Below, piece after piece: positions 14,566 to 25,854 of a stretch of 64,000 bases of DNA. Under the pieces are notes generated by a model that ran no database searches, had not been told where the DNA came from, and saw nothing but the letters and a program-made list of their open reading frames with translations. Each line of letters begins with the position of its first letter. The first letter of the stretch is position 1. Source of the stretch: Sapria himalayana (Eukaryota; Streptophyta; Magnoliopsida; Malpighiales; Rafflesiaceae); the NCBI GenBank assembly GCA_029783825.1, contig JAREIK010003007.1:836236-900235 (forward strand), read 5' to 3'. Position numbers and translations under genes: made by a program.

Positions 14566-14584
14566 TATGTATAGTTCTCTTATA

Positions 14585-16740
14585 TTAACATTTTGATAAT
14601 ATCTTAACAATAGGATCATTCCAATATGTGCAAAGAGTTTCCCAATTATCTTGAGTCAAATTCTCAAAGTTTGGCTTGTTTGCTTTTGCATCCTCAACCG
14701 AATCAAACTTATTAAAATGATTATGCAAAGTATACCGTGCATTCTGAGATCGGTGTTTCAAAATTTGTTGAATATTACCAATTATGCCATCATCTTCTCC
14801 ATCAACAATATCTAACTGCATCTGTAATTTATTTTTAAGAACAGTGATAAATATAGATAAGAAACATGTGAAGTAAATTAAATTGGTAAACTATGATAAA
14901 ACAGATTGGAAATGAAATTCCAAGGTTTACATACTGTCACTTATTTTAAAAAAGAAAGAAAGAGAGTCATTGCAATAAAAACAACCACACTAAGATTGTA
15001 AAAAATAAAATAAAACACTACTGCAACAATAGGCTGAAGCCACGAAAAATACCACACAGTTGGTTGTCCTTAATTTACTACTTCTTTACTTCTATGAAAT
15101 CAATTTGATAATTCTAAACTTCAACTTAATTGCATAGTAATAAATAACTAATTCCTTTAAGCTATTCAACATCTCCTATGGATTTCTATATAGCCAACTT
15201 CACAATAAATCAATGTCTAAAGAAACAAGTGGGAAGGTGACCTTGAGAAAAAGAAATTGAATATTAAGTAGCTATACTAAATCACAATGAAATTGATAAG
15301 TCATTGTTATAAATATAACATGAGTTACTAGATATTTTAAAATTCCAATGCATTTGGTGCAATTTTAAAAATAATAACTACTTTGCTTTTAGAAGTAGAA
15401 AAGGTGAATATGTCATCATTCTAATACCCCGATCCTTTTTAATGACTTTATGAGGGTCAAGAAATACTTGATTATCAATGTCAATGATTAAAGTTTGAGA
15501 GCATATACTCCACATTATGATAACATTTTTTTTGCTTAACACAAACATCCATGAATAAGGACAGAAGGTGAAAAAGGTAGCCATGGAAGTATTCCAATAG
15601 CAAGGAATATACGAAGAACCCTTAAGTATCAAGACTAGCTGTAAACCTAGTGGGGAGCAATGGGAGATCAAAGGCAACTAAAATGCCACACAAAGAGAAG
15701 GGTCCGAATTATTGTATATAAAAGGATAGATTTTTCGTATCTTCAGTTTGTCCTGACACTTATATGGTCATAAAATTTGTGGAGCAATTATGCAAATGAA
15801 ACTACAAACAAACAAGACTATATAGTTCATTCTCATATATGATATACCAGCTTCAATAAATTTCACCTAGACAAATCAAACATTTGATTGAAGAAAATTT
15901 TGTGGCATTTGGATAGAAAAAATTACTACAGGCATATCAGTAAACACAATGTTATTTAGATGCTTCCAAGTGTGAGTTTTTAGGGAGCAAAGAAGATGAA
16001 GAACTGCTCTAGATGTCAATAATTTTATAATCAATAAGGAATGCACAACCTACATAATAATGGTATACCTCCTTCTAGCAGCATAATTGGAACCTTTGGA
16101 TTTCTAATTGATGTCAGTTGCAAATATAGAGATATATTTTTACTTACTTCCAAATGATCCATTGCAAGATTAATATCATCATCATCAATATCACGCCATT
16201 TTGTTGGCACAGGTATGCACTCCCTAGATATGAATCCCAACTGATTTGAAAGCTTTGCCGATTGAACTCTATTAATTGGCCTTCCTTTTTTCTGCATCAA
16301 TAGTAATTTTCAGCTTCTTGCCTATTGCTTTGTTCATTCTTCTCAATCCTTTGCTTTGAGTGCGACCTCGTTTGGGTACAGTTTCGGTTGAAGCTATACA
16401 ATAAATATAATGGACAGGGTAGTTTTGTTATCAATGATTTATGAAAAAAAAAACATTACAGCTTGATAAATTCAATGAATAGATTACTTCTTACCTGCAC
16501 TACTACTTTGATTAGGTTGATTGGACTCTAGTTGAAGTTCTGAATTAGGTGGCCTAATTAGAGGAGTTGGCAGAGCTAACTTAAGTGATTCAGCTGATGG
16601 AATATTTCTGACCGAAGGTAAATTGCAACTTGTGGATACACTTGAAGGAGTACTAATTGTTCCAGTAGCATACTTCTTGCGATGACGTAGCATTGAAACC
16701 ATTTTTCTCTCAACACCTATTACAGTCAAACAAAATAAAT
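14585..16740 (-). pseudogene. CACTA Transposase_24-type (TNPA-position) protein, truncated pseudogene
   Basis: On the minus strand a Ser/Pro-rich N-terminal part (16729-16484, with SSVSTSCNLPSVRNIPSAES) is followed by the exon at 16300-16031 (INRVQSAKLSNQLGFISREC, IPVPTKWRDIDDDDINLAMD) and, after AT-rich intron-like sequence, by the exon at 14821-14585 (NARYTLHNHFNKFDSVEDAK, NWETLCTYWNDPIV). The last block is the core of the Transposase_24 family, in which aromatic residues and W-x-x-LC-x-x-W recur. The protein is cut off within this core at the MULE junction. This second CACTA gene normally encodes the partner that binds subterminal repeats; that role is family knowledge. Confidence 0.8.
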
Positions 16741-16894
16741 GAGAATTAACTCTTTTTGGCTTATTAAAGCATAACTACAACTTTATGAAAGAAACAACTT
16801 AAAGCACGTACAAATTAAATTACATGAAATGGAAAGATTATAAATACCCAACATCCATATCTTCATCACTAATAAATTCAGCTTCTTCTTCACT

Positions 16895-19800
16895 TTAATG
16901 CTCTTCTAAGATGTCTTCTTCCTCATTGTTAACAAATTCAGTTCTTATATTGTTCTCAATTAAATTATTGTCTAAAATGTTAGGATCCATATCATCTCTT
17001 AACAATAAATCCATATCTTCAACCCCAACATAATGAACATTCACTTGCTCTTGAAATTCATCTTGATATACTTCATCATTGGAAATATCCATGGAATCAT
17101 TTTGTATTTCCGAAACATCAAATACATGTCTATGCTAAAACTTTTGCACAACTCGCCAATTCTTTCCAACTTTATGTCATTGACATAAAAAATCTGTTTG
17201 GCTTGGCAAGCTAGTACATATGAATCATTTTCATACCAAGTGCGACTAACATTGATGCTAATAATATCGCCATCTATATGTATACTAGATTTTCTACTAC
17301 CGAGATCAAACTACTCACATTTGAAAAGCACAATCTATCTTTGTGTTAAATATTCTAACACAAAAATATCAGTTATGACTCCATAAAAATCAATAACATT
17401 ATCACCATGATTCCCCTCAACCATCAACCCACTATTTTGGGTCTTACGTCAACTATCACGATCCTTGGTATGAAACCTTATGCCATTGACAATACAAGTT
17501 TTATATTTCTTAACTTCAATATCTGGTCCACATGCTAAAGCATGTAATGGTTCTGTAGCTTCTAGTGAATGATTATTGTATAAATGCATCATCTACCAAA
17601 ATTAAAAAATAAAAGTCAGAAGCAAATATTTGTATAAGTTGAATCTATATCTATGTTATTTTATATAAACATTGTGTTTTCAAATTACTTACTTTTTTCT
17701 TAAACCATAAAGGAAACTCAGCTTTGTGTCTATCTTCTACATTCAATGGATTGTCATGCACAAGTTGTTCCATGTGTGCTCTAAAAATAACATTGTCATT
17801 AATCATATATTGAAAAACACTACAAGTAATCAATAGAAATGTCAAGTAACACTTACTCCTTATATGGTTCTACTTTAGCACAGTTACTTAGAATATACCA
17901 ATGAGATCTTTCCAAATCCTCTTTCAGGTCAACATATTTAGCCGCTCCAACAAGTTTAAGTTTCTGGGAGAAAATACACAATCCACCATCCTCTACTATA
18001 TCATTATTCCTTTATTCTCTATTAAATTGAGTTTCAATTCCACGCAAGTACATTGAACAAAAAGCTAAGCATTCATTTATGATATAACTCTCAGCAATTG
18101 AGCCCTCGGGATGAGCCTTGTTTCGAACATTGCGCTTATGATCACCTAACTCTCTACAAAAACATATTCAAAATTATAATCTATAAATTATTCTAAGTAA
18201 TTAAAAAGAACACACTTTGTAAAATAAATCTTACTGTTCAGTGTGAAACATCCATCTATTTTGAACTAGACCACCAAGCAGCACCTCATTTGGCAAATGG
18301 ATTGCCAAATGCACCATTATGTCAAAGAAAGCTGGTGGAAAGACTATTTCTAACTTGCAAAGAATTACAACTATGTCAGACTTCATTTTTTCTATTTCTT
18401 CTACTTTTAAAGTCATACAACAAAGTTGTTTGAAAAAATGTCTCAACTCTGTCAATGCATCAGACACCTCCTTCTTTAGGTATCCACGAATGCCAATAGG
18501 GAGTAATCATTACAAAAGAATATGGCAATCATGACTCTTCAACCCTGATATCTTGCCATCATTTACAAATGCACACCTTGAGATGAATGAAGCATACCCT
18601 TCCGGAATCTTCACAGATTTTAAGAATTCACAAAACCCTTGCCTCTCAGCATTTGATAAAGTATAACATGCTGCTGGCATTATATATTTTTCATCACTTC
18701 TCCGTATCAAATGCAACTCCTTTCTTATATTAATGTCTTCCAAATCTTGCCTTACTTTGAATGTATCATTTGTTTTACCCTCGATATTCAATAATGTTCC
18801 CAAAATGCTATCACAAATATTCTTTTGAATATGCATTACATACAAGTTATGCCTCAATTTTAATCTATGCAAATAAGGCAAATAAAAAAATGCTTTTTTT
18901 GGTCCAATTCAACTCATTGGGGGAACGTTTTCTTTTTTTGCTACTAGGATGCTTTCCAAACTTTACATCATTTAAATTTTCTAGTTGACGCAAAATATCA
19001 TCACAGATAGCTCTATTGGTGTTACTCCATGTTCTGTCTTACCATTAAATTTCTTACTTTTTTACCAAATATGATTTGAAGGTAAAGAGCGGTGGTGTTC
19101 CATATAACAAATTTTGCTCCTCAATCCAAGGGAACATATATCTTTATTACAAGTAGGACAAGCCATGTATTCTTTCGTTGACCAACCTGACATCATGCCA
19201 TAAGCTGGAAAATCATTTATGGTCCATAAAAGAGCCGCTCGCATTTGAAAAATTTCACCCTTTGATGCATCATATGTCTCCACACCAATTTCTCATAACT
19301 CTTTTAACTCATTCACTAAAGGCTGTAGGTATATATCAATGTCCTTTCCAGGTGAAATAGGTCCTGGAATAAGCAATGACATTATAGAGAATTTCTTTTT
19401 CATACATTTCCATGGAGGGAAGTTATACTGGTAAATAGGTCCTGGATTAAAACCATCAGTTGCTAGGCCAAGCCGAACATTGCGAGATTCTTGGGAAAAC
19501 AAAGGAAATTCCTTATCAAAATCATTCCATGATTTACCATCAGTGGGATGCATTAATATTTTTTCATCATTAACTCTCTTATCCTTATGCCATCTCATAT
19601 CTGCAATAGTTTTACTAGATAAAAATAGTCTTTGAAGCCAATACTTATGTGTTTACAGATTGTTTGGCTCCAAACAATCTGCACTGACATATGAGTTAGA
19701 TGAACTCCTTCCACAAATTTAATCCTTATCTTTATGTTTACATAAGGATACTTATGTGTGAAAGATACTTATGTCAGTGCAAAAATAGTGCATCCTTATG

Positions 19801-20058
19801 TTTACAGAAGCTCATCTCTTATCCTTATGTCAATCTTATCCTTATGGATACATTTGCAATAGTTTTGGCTCCAAACAATCTAAAAAGATGATCAAAAACT
19901 ACATCTTGGCTCCAAACATATGAATTCAAACAATCTATGCATGGACATCTAACTCTACATTTTGCACTGAGATTATCTTTCACAAATTTCATAAAAGACT
20001 GAACTCCTTCCACATATCTAGGCGACCATTTTTTTTCTGTCATCCAAGTTTTATCCAT
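16895..20058 (-). pseudogene. CACTA transposase TNPD (tnp2 family), pseudogene
   Basis: The minus-strand reading starts at MDKTWMTEKKWSPRYVEGV (20058) with the transposase-associated domain (RCPCIDCLNSY). It is interrupted by filler (19640-19895) that replaces the normal connecting region, then resumes as the tnp2 domain: QRLFLSSKTIADMRWHKDKR, FNPGPIYQYNFPPWKCM, DIDIYLQPLVNELKEL, LLWTINDFPAYGMMSGWST, MACPTCNKD. The DUF4218 part follows (ILCKLEIVFPPAFFDIMVHL, PNEVLLGGLVQNRWM), then DUF4216 (VNGIRFHTKDRDS, DFYGVITDI, YVLACQAKQIFYVND), ending with an acidic tail at 16895. A His block, about 200 residues, is missing where the filler sits. Stops and frameshifts are present throughout. Confidence 0.9.
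19640..19895. other. Scrambled filler DNA inside TNPD of CACTA-A
   Basis: This patch sits exactly where TNPD should continue from its N-terminal domain to tnp2. It consists of short, repeatedly joined words: TTGGCTCCAAACAATCT (twice), GCACTGACATATGAG, TCCTTATGTTTACA (several variants), ACTTATGTGTTTACAG. The words recombine pieces of neighbouring TNPD sequence: for example GCACTGAGATTATCTTTC in the gene becomes GCACTGACATATGAG in the patch, switching at GCACTGA. A second patch made of the same words lies at 35520-35930. Confidence 0.7.
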
Positions 20059-20139
20059 GTTTCTGTTGTGTAATAGAAAGGAAAAAGAAGTTTTTATGAG
20101 CGATAAATCATAATTAAGACAAATATTCATATTCTTTTC

Positions 20140-21590
20140 TACTTATAGAGTGTACATAAAGGAGTGCTGCTATAAACTAAAATGTCATGCATATAATGAA
20201 AAAAATAAAATTAGAGCTAAAAAATGAAACATGGCAAAATAAAAAAACTATAAATTTTATAAAGTAAACATTCAGTACCTGATCCCGAGATGGATGGCTG
20301 TCTCAATGGCACTAGCTAATTAATCACCTTCAGCACTACCTCTGCAACCAACATTCAACAAAATAAATAAATAAGTAAAAGACAGTATATGAGCTCTTGA
20401 CTGAATGATTTTTTATTGTTTATTACTAAACAAAAGGTTAAGCTCAACCTCTTTTAAGTTATATTTGGGATAGTTAGCAATGTAAGATCTTTTTTATTAT
20501 GTTACAAATATCATGGTTATTTTATCACAAATGTCATATTGAGATATGACTATTTGATAAAGAAATAAAAGTAAATAAAAAAACCAAAAATTGATAAGGA
20601 ACATACAGAGATATGAAATTTATTTGCTTTTAATCCAAAATTAAGAAGAAACTTAACTTATTTAAACAAGAGAATAAAGAGTTAATATTGATCATGATGA
20701 AAAATGTAAATTCTATTTATAATTGGTGATTGTTATATAAAACCATTTTTATATGGATTATGAAATAAACTATCCACCTTTTACTAGCTGTGAAAATCTG
20801 ATATTCCAATCAAAACAATCCAAACAAACGCACAACATAGAATTAAAGTTCAAAACAAAAAAAGAAAATTCCTCCACTTTTATTTCGTGAAAAATCGCAG
20901 TAACATACTGTAACTGATTTATTGGAGCAATCACACTAATTTTTGTCAAACAAGTGATACTGTCAAACTATGAATTAAAAAAAACAAAGAAAGAAAGACA
21001 GAGCAATCGCATAAATTTTCTGAAAGTCCGAAAATCCGAAAATCCGAAATGATAGTATTGGTTTACATACTGTCACTTAAGGATTTGAAGTAAATTAGTA
21101 ATGAAAAATTCGTGAAGATACAAACCAGAAATTCCCACCAAAAAACACCGTACATTCCGGAACAATTACAAAACAAAACAAAACCCTAACACCGAACAAA
21201 GCATAGAAAAATCGAAACAAAGAGCAAATCAAGGTAGATAGAGAGACGGAGAGGGAGAAATATTAACACATGAGGAGAGAGAAACTAGGGTTTTTGTTCA
21301 GACGCGATAGCACATCAGTGTGGCCTAAGCTTGCTGAGGGCTCTAAGTCTCGGAGAAAGATTTTCCAAATCGTTCTTGCGAGGACTCTATTTCTCTTTAA
21401 CTGTCTAATCTTATTTTTGCTTAGTTTTTTTTAAATATATTTAATTATGTATATATATAAAAATTTAACAATGTACTAATATTAATAAAAATTTATTTAT
21501 AAAATGTATCTAACTTTCTTCAATGTTTTTCCCATGTTACTTATAATTATAGTTTGAATTTACAATCTCAATAATGGACAATAAATAAAT
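20140..21590 (-). other. 5' untranslated and promoter-side region of CACTA-A
   Basis: No coding sequence was found. The minus-strand order is typical of a plant transposon leader. A moderately less AT-rich block (21230-21400) carries AAACCCTAG-type words in reverse (ACTAGGGTTT near 21287-21296) and may be the transcription start region and first exon. From 21400 to 20140 there is AT-rich intron-like sequence. The TCCGAAAATCCGAAAATCCG triplication lies near 21027-21047. Confidence 0.4.
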
Positions 21591-21591
21591 A

Positions 21592-21786
21592 TTGGACCTG
21601 GTATGTCAGGAGGCTTCGAAGGGTGGAAGCTCTTTTGAGTGCTTGACGGAGGAGATCAACAAGCTTCGGATAGACATGGAGAGGAAGGATAGTTTGGCTA
21701 GATGGAGGGGCGAGGTGATAGCAGAGCTCAAAGATGAGGCCTACTGCCATTGGGCCTCTGGGTGGCTTGCCTTCCAGCGTAGATGA
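21592..21786 (+). pseudogene. Small coding relic of a transposon-type protein
   Basis: A 64-residue frame with clearly higher GC content than its surroundings. It ends EVIAELKDEAYCHWASGWLA followed by FQRR and a stop, preceded by a charged, probably coiled-coil segment (LTEEINKLRIDMERKDSLAR). The Trp-Ala-Ser-Gly-Trp-Leu-Ala-Phe ending is familiar to me from plant retroelement- or transposon-encoded hypothetical proteins, especially in grapevine, but I cannot name the family. The segment is isolated, with no upstream exon visible. It may be a captured fragment within CACTA-A or an older insertion. Confidence 0.4.
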
Positions 21787-22222
21787 TATGAGGAGTTTTA
21801 ATATTTCTAACATAGTAAACAAAAAAAATGTTTTTTTTGTCTAGAATGAGGTTTATTTACAAGTTCAATTTTTATCATTTATGATAAGATTTCTTCCATA
21901 ATAAGTTAGTAATTCTACTAAGACATTTACAAATTGTCCCTAATGATTTTGGCCTTTGGGGACGAAAATATTGAAATACAAATTGTCCTACAAAATTAAG
22001 TAACTTTAAATACAAAATAAATTTTCCACAAAGAGTTAAAAACATCCCAGCATATTTTCCCTCAGGTGGCACGACCCTAAAATTCGAAGCAGGAGGCAAA
22101 AAAATATGGTGCTTCATTTTTGTAGACAAAATTTAAGTTTTATCCACAATTATGTATATTTGTGGACGAAATCATTTTTGTACCCAAAAATTAGGTACCT
22201 AATTTTATAATTTTTTGTGGTG
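21787..22222 (-). repeat. Putative subterminal region of CACTA-A
   Basis: The stretch contains related words in both orientations: TTTTTGTCTAGAATG, TTTTGTAGACAAAATTT, TTTATCCACAATTATG, TTTGTGGACGAAATC, AAATTTTCCACAAAG, and TTTTTGTACCCAAAAATT. Repeated short words in both orientations next to a CACTA-like end are the family pattern for the subterminal region. The terminus is TTTTTTGTGGTG ending at 22222. Confidence 0.45.
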
Positions 22223-22520
22223 ACATTATCATAGAGATGCAAAGTCTGATCTACGAAATAGGCGACTAGGCTGGAAGAGTATAGCTCATGGGAATCACCA
22301 CATTCCAAACTTACATTAAGTGTAAAGCATGCTCTCTCTCTGGAGACTATTTGGGAACTGTATCCAGTCACTATTCCAGTTGGAAGCCTAAATCTTAGCC
22401 TCAATCTCAATGGCTAAAACACTTATTTTTTTCTTTTTTCTCTCAGATTACTTTAGTGTGATATATCAGTCACTTATGATATCAATCAATGACTCAAATA
22501 CACACCCACAAAGACACGCA

Positions 22521-22555
<35 letters not shown>

Positions 22556-23425
22556 ATTCATAGGTACCATCGTGTCAACTATTTTATATATGTGTGCATA
22601 AACACTTCGTATCTCGATAGTCATGCATTTGACTAAGTTTTAAAAAAGAAGAAAATTGGGTGTAAGAGCAAAACATCTACATGTGAGTGTGGCTTTTGCT
22701 GGCAAAAGATTGAATCTGGATTACTTACAAAAAGAAAAACATACAGTCCCAATTTCTCCATTAAAATCACCAAAGAAACACAATTTCAAATCCATGAGTT
22801 CATTTCTGCAGGTTCTACTTGCTCAAGTTTTCCATCGTGGCTCTAGTTGTATAAAGAAGAAAAGTGGGGTGATGATAAGATGCCTATTTGTTTTATTAAA
22901 TATGAAATATGCCCTTGTCATACTAGAATGTATCTAAACACTCTTCTTCTTATTAAATGATTTGTTTTTTTTTTCTTTAATCATGATTTAGAGTGATCCT
23001 GTCAACTTCAACAAATCAAGGGATGCTTGCCACAAGTGGCTTCTCCATTTCAATCTAAAGAAAACCAACAAGTTAAATTCATCTTCTTCATCTTCCATTT
23101 CTACATCATCTCTTGATCAAACCACCAACTTAACTTGCCCGCTCACTTGGAAATCTGTTTGGCCAATATGCAATATTGAAAGCATAAATGAATCCAAATT
23201 GGAACTCGTGTCAAACCCAAATTCAAGCCTGAATTCTACATCATCAAGTGAGGCAGACATTGATGAAGGTCTTCATTTTTAAAATTCAATAGCGTTGCAA
23301 TGGCCATCGTTCACAACGATGGCTATTGCTATGCCATTCCAGAAGCACTAGTTTGGTAATATTTTACAAACAAGCTTCATATAATGGAATTTTTATTTAA
23401 AACATATTATTTCTATACAAAATTC
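22223..23425 (+). mobile_element. Truncated Pack-MULE, left palindrome copy
   Basis: The SMXL fragment is followed by an inverted Pack-MULE terminal repeat (23283-23425) ending ...CTATACAAAATTC. The nine bases after it, TTTTTTAAC, match in eight of nine positions the reverse complement of GTTAGAAAA, the target duplication on the corresponding side of the right copy. This shows that both copies descend from one insertion that was duplicated with its surroundings. The opposite terminal repeat is missing on this side. Confidence 0.75.
22224..23282 (+). pseudogene. SMXL/SMAX1-LIKE gene fragment, left copy
   Basis: The plus-strand relic matches the right copy (28737-30362, minus). A first exon-like block (22224-22410) reads MQSLIYEIGD, LMGITTFQTYIKC and, after a one-base shift, ELYP-type residues then PVGSLNLSLNLN; this is the conserved segment of D53/SMXL proteins that follows their Gly-Asp-Leu-Lys-Trp motif. 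An intron-like part with (CA)n (22523-22552) follows, then a short block VLLAQVFHRGSS, then 22985-23282 with RDACHKWLLHFNLKKTN and a Ser-rich run, TCPLTWKSVWPICNIES, ending in a stop in the Pack-MULE repeat. SMXLs are targets of strigolactone and karrikin signalling; this scrap lacks the Clp-N and ATPase parts. The 5' part is cut at the CACTA-A end. Confidence 0.7.
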
Positions 23426-24576
23426 TTTTTTAACTTTCTTAAAATTAACAATGAACTAATGCATGAAGCTGGGCAACACAGAAGAATATTTTGATGGGCA
23501 GTTCACTGAAAATTTTTGTGAAATCTTGATTCGGTAATTTAAAAATAACCTCAAGATTATCTAGTTGTGTGAAATTTCTAGAAAATGGTAGTTGATGTTG
23601 CATGTGCTAGCCTATCTATTTATCATTGGCATTGTTGTGTTATTTATTAGTTTTTAAATGTAGTATGTTATGCTCCACATGCAGGTATAACAATATTCTC
23701 TATCTACTTAGAGTACTAGAGGAAAAAGAACTAGAATATGCTAACCATGCCTGAAAGACATATAAGTGTGTTTTTAAGCCCTAGATTATTTCCTTCTATT
23801 GTCTTTGATGGTATGTGTATTTGCATGAACGTGCATGTGTCAGTGTTTACCCACACCATAGGCACATACATGCATGCAGCTGATCGCAAGGTTTAAAAAA
23901 AGTACTAAATGAAGAGCAGCTAGATGCAAAAAGGGCAATGGTAGATAAAAGGAAGGAGTTGGCAGTTGAGAGGAAATGCATACTAGAACTAAATGAAGCA
24001 ATGCAAATGACCATGGAGGGACATGCTATGGTGCTAGTGTAGTATGTAGATATTGATGAGCTGGGAGAGAGAAAGCAATGTCACTTTCACAGATAAATTA
24101 TACTTTATTCACTATCATTAGATATATTGATGAAGAATAAGATGTAATCAAGTTTTGTTATGTTTCTCTTTTAACAATGTAACATATTGTATAATAATAT
24201 TTTATTAACTCATTTTGTTTTTTGCTAATTATTAAAAATGGTTTATAGTTTATGTTTTTTTTAATTTAATATAAAAATTTTAAAAATGTTGTTAAATTTT
24301 ATATAAAAAATTAAAAATGGGAAATTAATTTTGAAATGAAATAGCTAGGGATTTTTTCCCAGCTAATTTAGCTAGGGAAAATTTTCTCACTAATTTAGCT
24401 AGGGAATTTTCCCTCTAGTGTTGGTAGAGAATATATTTACTCGTTAATTTTTGTGACAAGAACTTTAGATTGGGAAAGGTGTTATCGTTAATCCATAGTT
24501 ATATCCATTTTAGCGACGAAAAAACCCCATTTAGCTAGGGAATCTTCCCTAGTTATTTGGGATTTTTTTTGTAGTG
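23426..24576 (+). mobile_element. CACTA-like element 3' part, left palindrome arm
   Basis: Element DNA lies between the Pack-MULE and the terminus. From 24340 to 24576 the words TTTAGCTAGGGAA, GCTAATTTAGC and CCCAGCTAA recur as subterminal repeats. The terminus is GATTTTTTTTGTAGTG ending at 24576, that is CACTACAAAAAAAATC on the other strand. The element body lies to the left of this terminus and the satellite outside it. Confidence 0.8.
23905..24095 (+). pseudogene. C-terminal coiled-coil relic of a transposon-encoded protein, left copy
   Basis: The frame reads LNEEQLDAKRAMVDKRKELA, VERKCILELNEAMQMTMEGH, then a stop, YVDIDELGERKQCHF. Its composition (Glu, Lys, Arg, Leu rich) predicts a coiled coil. 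It sits about 480 bases before the CACTAC terminus, where the second gene of a CACTA-like element would end. The mirrored copy is at 27925-28105. I cannot assign a family from this short piece. Confidence 0.45.
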
Positions 24577-24914
24577 CTCTCTACCTATCAGTAAATCTAT
24601 CTATCTAACCATCAATCTATCAATCTATCTATTTGTCTATTTATTTATCTATTAAACTTTCTACATATCTATCTATCTATCTAGCATTTTATCTATGTTT
24701 CTATCTATCTATGTGACAATCTATCTGGTTATCTATCTCTCTATCTATCTATCTATCTATCTTTTTTTCTATCTATCTATCTGTCTGTCTATCTATCTGT
24801 CTGTCTATCTATCTGTCTGTCTATCTATCTGTCTATCTATCTATCTATATGACTATCTATCTATCTTTCTATCTATTTATTATCTATCTATTTATCTATT
24901 TATCTATCTAATAG

Positions 24915-25015
<101 letters not shown>

Positions 25016-25237
25016 TTTGTCTAAGAATATGTCTATTTATCTATCTATTTATCTATATGTATATTTAAATATCAATATATATTTCTAAAGCATGAAATAG
25101 ATAAACAGATTGATTTATGTTTATTATTTGTTAATCAATATATATATGTCTATATTAGCAACGGATAGATATTGATGTTCTCCATAACTAAAATACGATA
25201 ACTAGATACATAGAAAGATATATTTGCTGTATAACTA

Positions 25238-25273
25238 TACATGTTTAAATATTTATCAATATTTAAACATGTA
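25238..25273. repeat. Perfect 16-bp hairpin in satellite core
   Basis: The arms 25238-25253 (TACATGTTTAAATATT) and 25258-25273 are perfect reverse complements with a 4-base loop (TATC). It lies in the non-satellite core of array 2. Confidence 0.9.
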
Positions 25274-25584
25274 GAATTCACATGATTACCTCTTTAATTG
25301 TTTTAGTAGATAGATATGTATAGAATATCGTCTGCACAAATATCTATCACCAGTATATATTGACAAATATCTATTTATATGCATATATATATTTAATCAT
25401 ATTTTGTGTAGATGAAACAAAAATTATTCTGTAGTTAAATAAATTTTGTAAACATATAATTCTCATCTATTTAAGAATTTGTCAAGTATTTAAAAATTCA
25501 ATATATATATTTATACGATATGTTAATTTTTTATAGCTTGATGTACTAAATATCCCTGCTTTACTATCTATATGAAATAACAAA

Positions 25585-25629
25585 ATATGAATCTGACAAA
25601 TATATATATTGAATTTGTCAGATTCATAT
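25585..25629. repeat. Perfect 17-bp hairpin in satellite core
   Basis: The arms 25585-25601 (ATATGAATCTGACAAAT) and 25613-25629 are perfect reverse complements around an 11-base AT-rich loop. It sits right at the switch to GATA polarity. Confidence 0.9.
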
Positions 25630-25788
25630 ACAAATTGCTACACATTTTGATAATCATATAGTTAGACAAATTGATAGGCAGATTGATAGTCAAATAGATA
25701 AATATATAGATAGAGAGATCGATTGACAGATAGACAAACAAATAGATACATAGATACATTAACATATAGATTGATAGATAGATAAATA

Positions 25789-25854
<66 letters not shown>

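Larger units (their letters stand above)
10309..14575 (+). mobile_element. Degenerate autonomous-type MULE (MuDR-like) with transposase and plant mobile domain gene
   Basis: The left boundary is set by comparison with the terminal repeats of the Pack-MULE at 28576-30564: all begin GAGTTTTG(T/C)ATGGA and share TTTTAAATAAAA and GAAAAATATTACCAA. Inside, in order, are a MURA-type transposase remnant (10875-12441) and a plant mobile domain gene remnant (12672-14565), an arrangement known in plant MULEs. The right terminal repeat is missing: recognisable MULE sequence stops at about 14575 where a minus-strand CACTA Transposase_24 gene is already broken off. The nine bases before 10309 (TGATTTATG) have no partner that I found. 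Confidence 0.75.
14576..22222 (-). mobile_element. CACTA-A: degenerate En/Spm-type element, 3' truncated
   Basis: On the minus strand the order is 5' region (22222-20060), TNPD transposase (20058-16895) and Transposase_24 partner (16740-14585), the standard plant CACTA layout. A candidate 5' terminus is TTTTTTGTGGTG at 22211-22222, which reads CACCACAAAAAA on the element strand and differs by one base from CACTACAAAAAA. Nearby TTTGTGGACGAAA and TTTTGTAGACAAAA words look like subterminal repeats. The other end is lost: the Transposase_24 frame stops at 14585 and MULE sequence begins. If the 22222 terminus is right, the element is inserted in the left SMXL fragment. Confidence 0.75.

Noticed and set aside
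15010..15030. CACTACTGCAACA at 15016 as a CACTA-A terminus
   Set aside because: It lies inside the Transposase_24 gene between two exons, no inverted partner is seen, and coding sequence of the same gene continues beyond it.
22410..22601. 63-codon frame ending in Thr-His repeats
   Set aside because: It spans a (CA)n run within an intron-like part of the SMXL fragment.
10309..23425. Possibility that the repeat at 10309 and the inverted one ending at 23425 are the two ends of one giant MULE
   Set aside because: The 9-base flanks (TGATTTATG and TTTTTTAAC) do not match, and the 23425 flank matches the right-arm Pack-MULE instead.
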